In this document: positions 23,859 to 35,089 of the stretch, piece after piece
Layout: every line of letters begins with the position of its first letter
Numbering within the stretch: position 1 is the stretch's first letter
DNA from: Pristionchus mayeri
Taxonomy: Eukaryota; Nematoda; Chromadorea; Rhabditida; Neodiplogasteridae
Length of the DNA: 64,000 nt
Direction: 5' to 3'
Assembly: GCA_036245805.1 (NCBI GenBank)
Contig: BTRK01000005.1
Coordinates: forward strand, 42,023,216-42,087,215
Notes under the pieces: model-generated
Seen by the model: the letters and a program-made list of their open reading frames with translations, nothing else
Databases searched by the model: none
What the model was told of the DNA's origin: nothing
Translations under genes and position numbers: made by a program

Positions 23859-24261
23859 TAGGGATGGCAAAAACTGTCCAATGGACTGTCCGGGACAGTC
23901 GACTGTCCGAGCTTTTGGGACAGTGGACTGTCTCGGACAGTAGACTGTCCCAAAGTTGGGACAGTGGACTGTCCCAGACAATCAACTGTCTCAACTTTGA
24001 AACATAGTTAAAATGAATGTATCTCTGTGTAGGCAACTTTGAATAGTTTTCAAGTAGGTTTCATGTGCGCTAAATATGCCATCAAATCAGCCGTTATATA
24101 GCGGATCTAAAACTTATCCAATAGGGACAGTCGACTGTCTCTGTCATTTCCATTGGGACAGTCGACTGTCCGAGAGGCGAGAGAGCATTCACTCTCAGAC
24201 TCGTTCCTGTCTTTCGCCGCGCGGGCGAAGCGGTTGGTTCAGACAATTTTTGCCATCCCTA
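23859..24261. mobile_element. hAT-type MITE, 403 bp, 8-bp TSD, rich in GTCGAC palindromes
   Basis: Ends 'tagggatggcaaaaactgtc' and 'gacaatttttgccatcccta' are inverted repeats. Flanks are perfect atactgtt duplications (23851-23858 and 24262-24269). Internally, 'ggacagtcgactgtcc' and variants recur about eight times in both halves. The 3' part (gactcgttcc...ctttcgccgcgcgggcgaag) parallels the 9185-9416 element, so the two share a family. A hAT transposase acting in trans is inferred. Confidence 0.9.
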
Positions 24262-24269
24262 ATACTGTT

Positions 24270-24923
24270 GCCTCTCCGAAGGATAAGAGTGGACAAATCT
24301 CAGCAGACAGGGTGAGTAGAATGAGTTGCTCTTTTGTTTATTGTTTCTCAATATCTAGAATCGTTGTTCTCTCCCATTAGCAAGCGCTCGAATAGCCATA
24401 ATGAATCATGCTGATTCCCCGAATTTTTACATTCAAGTCTGACAATTTTGGTTTCACCAATAACATTAAAAATAAAAGTTTCGGTTTCGTCGATCATTCA
24501 CACTTGTCACGTAAATTATTAGCAATTCGAAGTAATATTTACGCGCTGGCTGTGCACGATAATCCAACTGTGTCATAACTGTGCGTGTATGGAACTAACG
24601 ACAATAATTGTAGTCAAACCTTAAATTCAGGTGCAAAAATATAAATCAAAATATATTTTCATTCTGAACGCATTAGTTCTCATTTGACCCAGTGCCCTAA
24701 GATATCGATAGTATTCTCGAATAAGAGGGTTTCTTGGTTGGTAATTTTCTGATTTTTTGAACTGCAGAACAAAGACGTGGAGGGGAAGAAGGACGGGAGA
24801 AACGCGATGACAAAGGCGAGTTTGGTGACCTTGTAATGCAATGTTTCATCACCGCACCAAATTGGATATGGGTGGATGAAGTTTCGATGTGCGAAGCGAT
24901 GCCTTTCTATTACACTAATGGCC
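24270..24923. other. Intergenic, no supported gene
   Basis: Nothing recognisable beyond AT-rich sequence and short ORFs. Confidence 0.35.
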
Positions 24924-25047
24924 CATTCATAGTCGACAAAAGCTGAGGGGCCACTCTCTTCATTTCCCGAACTCTCTCACCGGTCGACCGGTCGAGAGAG
25001 TTCGGGAAATGAAGAGAGTGACCCCTCAGCTTTTTCGACTATGAATC
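24924..25047. mobile_element. Short hairpin (foldback MITE) with ctctctc/gagagag stem
   Basis: Left arm 'attcatagtcga' ... 'gctgagggg' ... 'ctctcttcatttcccgaact' pairs with its complement through a symmetric accggtcgaccggt centre (about 24979-24992), leaving practically no loop. It belongs to a loose family of hairpins whose stems include ctctctc/gagagag, seen also at 26768-26844, 31330-31430, 43565-43620, 43817-43910, 57814-57941 and 58449-58622. Confidence 0.8.
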
Positions 25048-27476
25048 CAGCATAACTGAAAAAAACAGAGCATCGCGCGCACAGTAACACGTAGTTCGTT
25101 ATATATATACTTTTTTAATTGGAAGTAACCACTTCCCGCTCGCCTGAACTGCTCTTTCGATAACATTGGACAGTAGAGATTGTAATTCGAGTAACCGTCT
25201 CTTCATATCACATACTCTTGTGACCGGTAATCGGAAAGTGATTATGAAAACTATAGAGGCAAAATCGAATTACGAACTCTACGGAAACATCTATAGACGC
25301 AATACAAATAGATTGCGATTATTCGCGACTATTCAATGAGAATTAGAGTTGATGATTGGAGAAATCGAGTTGAGGCTGCTGTTATCGTTTTCTTCATTAA
25401 GAATTGCGCTTCTCTTTCATTAAGAAAATGACAAAGCAAATCGACTATTATTCACGAGGCTACATGTGAAAACCGTGCACTGATTATTCTCATTTTCCAT
25501 GCGATGAGTGATGCATGAATTCTGATAATTAGCCACACTCTCTCGTCAGGAAGAAAGTGCGCCCGATAAATCTTGATAAATGGAAACAGAAACAGTTTTC
25601 GACCTGCTCATGGTTATTTCGTCGTGCAAGCGTAATAATTTGAATTTCTAAATGCTTATTTTCAATTTATTGATATCGATAAATTCCCGGCCACTAGTAA
25701 CACCTCTGAAACAAAAATCTATGAAGTTTCTTAGACTTGACCTCAAATCAAGAAAGGTGAAATGTTTCAGGTGTATTATCTGATGCTGGCGATTGTCGAG
25801 CCGCTATCTCAATCTCTGGCACTAAATCGGATGATCACCGTCGGATGATAACCTTCCGGGTGATAACCAAAAATATTGCTCTTTTGCAATATTCTCGGGG
25901 AAAACTTCTTGATAGTCACTGACCATATTGTGAAAATACTGCAGAGTACGTTACTTAACAGCCGTGTATGAATATCATTTTATCACGAAAAGGTGGACAT
26001 TGTGCTCAAATAGGCATGATTTTGATTGTTTTGTTCCTAAGAATTTGTCGTTTAGTGCCTCAGGCTCTGCGATTCCAAGCGCGCGCCGTTTCGGTTTTAT
26101 TGGATGGGCCGAGGCGTGGGGAATGTATGCACTGATAAGGATAATGGCCACTCATCATTTTTGTCTTTCTTCTTTCCTTTTCTCCTTCTTCTTTTCATTG
26201 TCAGTTTGATAGGATTAGTGAAGCTGCTTACTGGGATGTCCTTTTCTGTCTTATTTTGTTTTTCCCACTAGGTTTGGATGCAGATTTGGGTATATCCGAT
26301 AATCTGTTCAATTATTTTGTGGATCTAAAACCTTTCTGGTAGTATTGCCAAATTTCTCAGACAGAGAAACCCTGATTCATACTCTAGAGATTCTGATTGA
26401 TCAACGATGAGGTTGAAGGAGAGAGCGCCATACTTATGCGCCTGTCACTTGAGTCATAGGACGGGTGGCACGAAATTACAAAAAAAAATACGCCCTCTCT
26501 TTCCTAGTAGATCATCAAAAAAGCTTGTAGAATGAGTAGCGTCATTACATACTTAGTTTCTAGTTCGTAAACAATCTCTTTCACTACCCTGTACTATGTA
26601 AAATTTCGCCCCCGTGTCCATGTCCATGATTGATGATGAGCTGTTTCGTATCTTAATCCGCTTAGGGCTGTCATCAGTGTTTAGGGCGATGAAATCACTC
26701 CTTCCCTACAAACAGCTGATTCACGTGAGGTGATTTCAGGAAGTGAGGAGAGAGAAAAGTGAGTATGGTCTGACTCTCTCCAAACCACACGCTCTCTCGC
26801 CGGTCAGAGAGACGAGAGAGCGTGCAAACTGAAGAGAGTTAGACGATTACTCAGAAAAAGAGAGAAAAGCGGTGGGGAAGAGCAGTTTGAAGGCTCGCTA
26901 ATTGGAGGGATGAAACCCGCGCCGTTGCCTCATTAGCCTTCTCCCTACTCTCTTCATTTCATGCACTCTCTCGCTAGTCTTAGAGGCTAGAGATCGAGCA
27001 AAATGGGTTTTCTCACTTTTCGCTATTCGATCCTGCCAGTTTCTAGATTCACACCGTCGCCAAATCCTCGTTTCTCGTTCCAAATCCATGTTTTCTTCCT
27101 GTCTCCGTGTCTCTGGGCAATTTGTAAAGAAATTGTAGTGTTTCTTCCTGGTACTTTCCCAGAAACCTTTGGGGACCCTGAAAGGAAGGAAGTGAGTGAG
27201 AGTGAACGAGAGGTCTCTGGGATGATAAGGGCTCAAAGTTCTCGCGTAACACTGAGTTCTGAGGTGGTTAAAAAATTCGGCAATTTCATCAGATTTTTGA
27301 CGTGTAGCTTCAGTGTGCCTTCCTATCGCTATCTCAAGCCCCTTGATTGACGATTGTCAGCAAATTTCCGCGATGGGCCGCACTTTAATATTGCATGCGC
27401 TCGCGTTTTTGCTCATCAGAAGATGCCAATCTTCAGATTATCGATCGTTTGTCAGATCACAAGGTGACGTCACGGC
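25048..27476. other. Upstream flank of the SLC17 gene; one hairpin
   Basis: No gene is supported. A ctctctc/gagagag hairpin lies at 26768-26844. Overlapping ORFs on both strands at 26898-27350 lack recognisable domains. The SLC17 promoter should lie in the last few hundred bases, but I see no convincing core element. Confidence 0.4.
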
Positions 27477-30400
27477 ATGGTCATGCAAAAGACTGAGGAG
27501 CCAGAGGAGGAGGAGCTGATCGTGCCACGTAAGTTACTTCGGGTCTTCCTTTTTGGGTAGTTTTCTATATTTTGTGTAGGTTTCATGGGCGGTAAACATA
27601 GTTCGTAATTCGGGTCATCTTATCTTCATTTGTTGTGTACCAGAATGACGAACCCTACCGCTAAATATCTCATCAGCAATTTAGATGTGCAGAAACCAAA
27701 CCAGAAATTATAAAATTAGCCAATAAGGGAAGCTCTAGTGTGTTTTGCGATCACGAAGTCGGTGATTTTTTATCTTTTGCAGCTCTCTTCTCGTTTCGAT
27801 CACTGCGATTGCGCGTCGTCCTGCTGATATGTGGCGCGTTCAGTGTACAGGTATGTGAAATCGATAATTTGATAGGAATTGCTGGTAGCATGATATCGAT
27901 ATTTTCAATTGTGTATGTTCAATTGTTCAAATGTGTATGTGTGTTCTAGGAAATCGATATTTTGAAGGATAAAATCGATTGCAAATCAATAAATCGATAA
28001 TAAATCGATTGCAGGGTCTGGCGAGAGGCTCGTTCGGCATGGCCGCAGTGTGCTTCATTTCAGAAGCTGGCAATGCCACCGGAGCATGTGTGGAGACTAA
28101 GGTGAGAGGGTTACGAGAGGCGACGCCATGTAGTGCAGTTCCTCCTTTTCGGGAATACCAACCTCTGGATCTTGATGCCAGTAAGGATAAAGTTGATGAT
28201 TAGGCTGCTGGCTGACGTATATGGCGCGTAATTCGTGTAATCATGCCTTCATTTCACTCCCTCCCTAGACCGATAGAGTGATGAGAGAGCATTGGAAATG
28301 TCAAGAGGGTTTTCCGAATTTCGAACTCTACTTACCTCTCAAGGCAAAAGAGCAATATTCAAGCAAAAGTCCAATGAAAGTTGCAAATGCGGACACATAC
28401 AAGCAATGAGCATCATTGAGTGAGATGAAGCGAAGAGGACGAATAGAGTCAATTCCAGCTGTCCTACACAGTGGACTGGTCAGTGACTACGCTCTCCCGT
28501 ATTCACACCTCCTTCTACATCGGCAGCTTTATATCGGTACTTATTGTGGACAGGGTAGTCAAGAGGTGAGCCACAGTTTCATAGCGATATAAGTGCATTG
28601 CTCTTCTAGGTTTCACGTTTTTAGTTTAAACTCTAGGGCACGAGCAACTGTGATTCCATGTAGATCATTAATTCTATCATAGTATTATAAATAACAATAA
28701 CAACAATACTAATAATAATAATGACAAAAATAATATTAATTATCACAGATTTGGCGCTAAAGCAGTGATGGCCTTCGGCTCAGTGCTCTCAGCATGTGGT
28801 AGCATGCTCACTCCGCTCGTTATTCTATTCGTCCCTCACTCTGCCGCTACAGCTATCCTCCGGTTCCTGATGGGAGTGGGATACGGTAGGCGACTATTAC
28901 TAATTTGATCTTTGGTCAAATTGTACATTGCGAGTACATTGCGACATTGCGAGAAGTGAAGAGTAGAGAAAGTGTGGGCGACAAAAAACTAGGTTAAAAT
29001 TGCATTGTGTGACATGTCGAGATAAATTACGAAGGGCGACGAATATTAATACGCATCCATGTCGAAATTTCCATTGCGTGAGGTGCGGTGGTAAACGTCG
29101 CCCTGCAGCATTCGTGATTCCGTGTGGGTCGGTGATCATCTCTCGATGGTTCCCACTATTCGAACGAAGCACGGGCATGGCCGTGTTCACTGCTGGCAAT
29201 CAGGTGAGTGGCCTCGTTTATCTATGGTTCAGAATATTTATATAGGAATACGATTAGAAACCAAGCAATTCCACTCAGGGTTACTGTTCAAAATAAATGT
29301 GTAATAATTTTCTTATGAAAACAGTGCGTTTAATTCGGCTATTAGAATTATGTAATATCATAATCATTTAGATCATCGCCAAATAATAATTATGACATCA
29401 CTAAGCGAAAAAAATACAAATACTAGCCGATTTATTCAAGGTCGGCACAGCAATTGCGATGCTCATCACAGCGGAGATGTGCAAGATGGATCTCTTCGGA
29501 GGCTGGCCGCTTTCCTTCGAGGCATACGGTAGGCGACGATTACTAATCGCAACTTCTGTTCAAAATTGCATTGCGTGAGTCGAAGTAGGAAACGTCGCCC
29601 TGCTCAGGTCTGATCTTCTGGGTATTCGTCGTGCTGTGGCTGACAGAAATTACGAACACGCCGAGGCAGCACAAGAATATAACTGGTGAAGAGAAGGAAA
29701 CGGTAGAATTAAAGAGATGGGATTCAATTAGTCATTATTTTCAACCAGTGACGGCTTATTCGAATTTCAATGGATGGGTTATTTTATGTTTCACGAGCTG
29801 CTCTTGTTTCGAATGCAGGCTCCAAAATGATTGACGATACGTTGTTTTTTGAGTGAAAAAATCGAAATTACCGGTAATATCGCTTCCTTGTAACACAATA
29901 ATTGTATCAATCAGTCCAACTTCATTCATATATTCTGATTTTGTTCTCCCTTTGTAGCTGTCGAATTGGAATATATCACGGGAAAAACAGCTGCAAAGGC
30001 AAGAGCAGTGTCCATAGTGAGGAGGACTCCCTACAGGAAGGTGAGGAGGGAAGCGTGGATTTGTGAAAGGCGTGACAGGATAGAGCACAGTGTGGATAAC
30101 CGTGCGGGCTGCTATAGCTGTTTTTAATCGTTTCCGATTACCATCATAGGTTTCGAAAATTTCGAAAATACATTCCTTCCGTGAAACACTAATCAGTAGG
30201 GACGAGTTTTGCATTAATGAAACATGGACATTTATTTTTCACCAATGATATTAGAGTTCTTGGTCGGGAAGTTACAAGTATAGAGTGCACAATATATTTC
30301 AACACATCACACTAGTAGACTTATTCGGGACAACTGAAGTTCGCTTTGTTTCTATATGAGAATTATCGATTTCATTTATAAGATCTTTCTCTCGCCTGCC

Positions 30401-33400
30401 ATTCTCTCCATATGCTCCTGCTCCTTCGCCCAATCTTTCGTCGTGGTTGCCTTCGTGACCTACCTACCCAAGTACTACCAGCAGGCACTCGGAATGCAAC
30501 TACACAAGGTATACTGTAAATGAGTGTAAGCATCGGTGAGATGATAAAAAATGATAATGTTTTCGACTTCGAATCTATGTCAATCATTTATTGGCGACGG
30601 CTTCCACTATTTGGTAGTTTGAGCCCGTGTTACTTACGACCCAACGCATTCATTAATTTTTTTTAGTGAACAAAAGTATAAGCTCCCTCTTTACATTCCA
30701 GAACGGAATATTCTCCGCTGCTCCCTACGTAGTTCAGATTGTCACGAAAATGACGTTCGCCATCATTGCAGATAATATTAAAGTGAGCTATTAATTACAA
30801 GCTTGGTTTTCATCGATGTGGCAGCTCTCGGTGGCACGCACAAAACAACATTCGTGTGAATAAGAAGGTTTGGAAAATTTCTCATTCAGGCCAGATCCAA
30901 GAACATCAACCAGGACAGACTCGCCAAGCTGTTCAACGCAGTTGGTAAGAATTATCGATTTTACAGTAACAGTTACCGTATCCAGTCGTTCCTTCTCATA
31001 ATCGATAATCTTACCGTACCTTCTCAGCCTGTTTCGGCTCGGGTCTCTGCATCCTCGCCATTTCCTTCCTCGGCGCAGAACAGTCGACGCTTGTAAGTGA
31101 TGAAGTGGTCAGGATAGAGTAGATAGGAAGTTGTTGATTATCCATTCATTACGGTAAATTATTGACGTGGCTCGTTTTTGAGGTACTTTTATAGTTAATT
31201 AATCGATTGATTATTGTAGAACATCGATTTGTAGATCATGCTACTGATGACTGCCCAGATGGGACTCTTCAGTGGATTTGTACCTGGCTATAATACGAGT
31301 ATCGTAACTGTGGCACCAATGGTGAGAACTAGTGATGCCAAATCGGAGCGCGCTCTCCTTGTTTCACACACTCTCTCACTCTGTCTGATCGGCGAGAGAG
31401 CATGTGAAACGCGGAGAGCGCGCGCCGATTTGGCACCAATGGTGAGAACGGTTGCCGCAGGGTGTAGGTGCAGTATGGGCGATTGAATCAAATATCTGGA
31501 AAAATATCAAAACACAACATGTCAAGATTGAATATTGGCATTTGAAATAAGCCTGGCGGTTTTGCGTTCTCTGAACATGTTGAAACGCTGTATCATGAGC
31601 ATGTTCGATCCTTTGCTCGATTTGGCATTTTCGAAAAAAAAACATTTTAATTTGATGATTCAAATGACGGGGGCGCAGTGCGAAACATTCATCCCTTTTG
31701 ATTCTGCGCAACGATGATAATGGATAAGATTAATGAAAACTGAGAGTTCGATCAGATTGCATTTTTTTGTTAAATCCAAATATCAATATTTCAGTTCACA
31801 GCTACAGTATCCGCCTACTCCCAAGTGTTCTCTCAGTTTGGATCTGCTCTCGCTCCCTTCATCATTGGTCTGATCACACAGAATGTGAGTTAACTGGCAG
31901 AGAAAATGTCTGATTCTCTCGGCTTCGCGTACTCTCTCGCACTATCTAGCCGGCGATAGTCTCGCGGACAACAAACTGGCACCACGGGGTTATAGAGGTC
32001 GCTTTTCCGATCACAAATCAATTGCTTATAAGCTAAATAAATGTCTACAAGTTGCAAAATTAATTTACAAATTTCATTGAAAATGCAGGCAAATGTAAAA
32101 TAGTGTAGCCATTCTAGCCATTGATTGATAAAACGACCGCTGAATTCGGAAAAGACGGAATTTCGAGACGCACACAACGTTACACCACGTTGTTTAGCAT
32201 GGGTTTTCTTCGTTATTATTGTATTTAATGGATTTTTAATGTGAAAACATGGAATGTGCGATATAGTGTTATGCAAATTACATACAAATATAGTCGAATT
32301 AGGCATATTCTGCATTGCGCAAAACCACCGTGCAGTGCTCAGCATGCAGTACAGTCGTTGTGAGAGTCCATGATTCTGTTTCATGGGAACCCTTTTTTAA
32401 ATGATGTGTGTCAAGATGATGCTATTGATTCATTATAGGCAATTTCTGCATAGTGTACTGTTTACGAGGTTATTTTAGCATGGCAAATTTTGCACGGGAA
32501 GTAGTTGCATGGACGCTTCATTAGCTAATTTAAATTAGATGAAGCGATATTAGCCACGCACCTACCATAGGTCAAGTGTTGTTTCCTTTATTTAAAAAAA
32601 AAGAAAATATCTAAATTATATTTCAGGGCACACTAGATGAATGGCGCTGGGTGTTCTACATCATCACGGGCATACTCTTCGTGGCGGGAGTGATCTACCA
32701 GGCATTCGGAAAGTGTGAGTATGGTAGGATGCGGTAGCTAAAATAACGATTGTTGTACGGTATGAATTTCGCGAATTCATGCGGTTTTGTGATGAGCAAA
32801 TGATTTCACTGGATGCTGATACACAAACATCTCAGTGGAGAATAGTGATGGCGGATGGGCCCATGCGTTCCTAGTTTGACATGCTTAGGGACCACAAGGG
32901 GTATAGCCGAAATGAAGCTATGACACCCTAACTATGCTCAAACTGCCCGCTGGAATCCAAATAAGATCATACTTTTGGCCGTTTGTCAATATCGCTTCTC
33001 AGAATCGCACTAGAGCTCATAAAGTACGTGAAAAGGTGTCAACGGAGAGCGGCAGGAAAACGAGGCGAGAGAGAGGGGGCGGAGCTAATTCCGATCGCTC
33101 TCCAGTCAAATCGCCAAAAATTTTGGCAGGGCTTCGCCCTTTCCGGGTTGTGCCTCACCCCAGTGAGGAGAGGCAAGGGAGCGACTCAAGCGCGCCTATT
33201 TGTATTTTCGGTCGATCTCTACACGCGCCGGGTGGGAGACATGAAGAAAGAGAGCGCGCGGACTCTGCCTCTTTGCACTCAGTCAGCGCGCGTCGTCCCC
33301 AATCGTTGAACGAAAATGACAAGCAGGAGAAGCGTCCTATTTTCATTTTCTTTTCTTTAAAAATCGTCTAAATGCATTCTTCACACAATATCCAAGGCGC

Positions 33401-34645
33401 ATCAGTATGCGAATACCAGAACCCTTCTATTTCCCTTAAAAACCTCGATTTTCCCTAGCTCTCACTATATTTTATCGATTTTTACCTATTAAAAGTTATC
33501 CGATCCAGCTGCGCCCAACATATGTTATAAAGGACCCCAAGACCTTTCAAAAGCGACCTTGCTCGCCTAAAATGGTTAAGTATTCGCGGAGTCATTTCTT
33601 GGCGCAGGTTTGCCGCAAAACTGAGTTCCCTCCGAGTGGGCGGAGCTTGTGGTCTCTAGACATGCTTTCTCGCTCTGTCTGAACGGGGAGAGAGCGACCG
33701 TGTAACCCCGCACGCGCCTTGTTGGCATAACTAGAGGAGAGGTGAATTAAGAAATGGTGTCATTATCAAGTGTTCTTTCTCTCATCCACTTCCCTTCCTC
33801 AGGCACGGCCGAGCCCTGGGCGGATCCCTCTTCTGGTTCTCATCGCAGTTCCTTAGCTACTCTCTCTATGCGTGCTGCATCTGCTGCAGTTTCGATGAGC
33901 AGCAAACTCGACCTCGCCTCCTCCCAGAGACAACCAATCGATGTGATGGTTACGGTTGCCGAGGTACGGTAGTTATCGATTGGACGATGGCGTAGATAAA
34001 TTATTATTATTATTATTATTATTATTATTTCGTGTCTACTTTTCCAGGAACTAATCGATGCAAGAGTATCGTCCCTCCGTCAGTCGGAGTCATCTAAGTC
34101 GCTGCTGGGCGTTTCTGGACGAGCTATCAAAGAGGTACGGTATTTAATCAACACAACGATTAGTAAATGTTTTCAACATCAAGAGTATTTAATACTGCTG
34201 CGGGGCCACTTTGAAGCTAATGATAATAGAGTGCTGCACCGAACAACCTAGAAGAATTCGATTTTCCCGAAGCATAATTCACGACTACATTCGTGATTTA
34301 GCTATTTTTCGGTAACTTTTGATCGAGTATGTTTGCAATTGACGCCTGATAGCTGATTTTCAGGAAAATCACTTTTAAGAATATTTTTCTATTCTGCGAT
34401 GGCCCATACCATGTTAAAATTGTATTCGGGTCCGCAATGACAATTTTTTTCGACCAATGATAACAAGCGGAATGAGCTATTAATTTCGAAGTGATTCTTA
34501 TTTATGACGATTCTGTTGAAAGGTCTCATTCTGCGACGATCCTGAAGTGAATGAGTATCCTTCGATGTCTGAACTACGGGAACCGATTTCGGAAGGAGAG
34601 GAGGACGATGAGGAGATTACGGTAGTCACAGGAGCCATGAATTGA
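27477..34645 (+). CDS. SLC17-type major facilitator transporter (19 exons)
   Basis: Exons: 27477-27528, 27783-27850, 28015-28101, 28459-28565, 28749-28885, 29109-29203, 29441-29528, 29608-29685, 29958-30040, 30383-30508, 30702-30782, 30890-30944, 31028-31092, 31235-31321, 31795-31884, 32627-32714, 33803-33963, 34048-34134, 34523-34645. They total 1758 nt (585 aa) and every join keeps phase. Family marks are VVLLICGAFSVQ (TM1), FGAKAV after TM2, SRWFPLFERSTGMAVFTAGNQ-like TM4/5 region, GGWPLSF, HKNITAVELEYI, NGIFSAAPYVVQIV and the post-TM12 TAEPWADPS, the usual SLC17 QPWA-type end. SLC17 proteins carry organic or inorganic anions across plasma or vesicle membranes; the substrate here is unknown. 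The long acidic cytosolic tail (EEGEEDDEE-like) is extra. An AATAAA lies at 34814. Exon 14 has an alternative donor at 31441 created by an insertion. Confidence 0.92.
31311..31449. mobile_element. Foldback insertion with 19-bp duplication spanning a splice donor
   Basis: The 19-mer tggcaccaatggtgagaac occurs at 31311-31329 and again at 31431-31449. Between them is a hairpin with ends tgccaaatcgg / ccgatttggca and a ctctctc/gagagag stem. The duplicated 19 bp contains the end of exon 14 plus its gtgaga donor, so the gene now has two identical 5' splice sites 120 bp apart. The added 120 nt are open in the gene's frame. Confidence 0.85.
31885..31990. repeat. Degenerate hairpin fragment following SLC17 exon 15
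   Basis: A half-hairpin with 'ctctcggcttcgcgtactctctcgc' and 'cggcgatag' begins directly after the exon 15 donor. A clear homologue occurs at the same place after the copied exon 15 in the duplicate (37441-37500), so this scar predates the duplication. Confidence 0.6.
32940..33310. repeat. GC-richer repetitive insert in the SLC17 intron 16
   Basis: A ~370-bp block with overlapping ORFs in two frames and stretches such as gagagagagggggcggag lies in an otherwise AT-rich 1.1-kb intron. A shorter stem with 'gctttctcgctctgtctgaac' follows at 33660-33720. It looks like inserted mobile DNA; no ends could be defined. Confidence 0.4.
34001..34029. repeat. (ATT)n microsatellite in the SLC17 intron 17
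   Basis: About nine perfect att units lie just before the exon 18 acceptor. Confidence 0.9.
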
Positions 34646-35089
34646 GAGTACGGTAGATCTCTAATTATCGATTGTTATTGCCTCACGTTGTTAGGCAAGA
34701 TTCCACACTTAACTATGCAGCATCCTACCTCATATATTGTACATAACATTGAAAGATCGACTGATTGGAACTCACATTTTTTTATTATCTTGTCGGAAGT
34801 TTGTGAGATTTATAATAAATGATTTCGTTTTGCCCATGTGTTTGTCACGTGACGTCTTGTCTTAGCCAGTCCCTCTGTTGTTAGGAATGATATAGTAAAT
34901 GCATTGTAAGTGTGAACGTTTATGTTCGGTTCTTATTCAGTTAAAAAATTCGACAGTGATTATAGTTACCCTTAAAAAATAATGAAATAACAGCTAATGC
35001 AATACCCATCACTGCTCAAATGCGCGATCAGAATCTTTTGGAGGAAATCCGCGGTATTGGGTAGACCACGAACACTAATTGTTACTCTA
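34646..35089. other. 3' flank of SLC17 gene, no gene
   Basis: AT-rich 3' UTR and spacer carrying the AATAAA at 34814-34819. No other feature is seen. Confidence 0.5.

Noticed and set aside
27313..27519. Alternative SLC17 start at the ATG near 27373
   Set aside because: That frame does not join exon 2 in phase; the ATG at 27477 gives an acidic N-terminus and keeps phase through all 19 exons.
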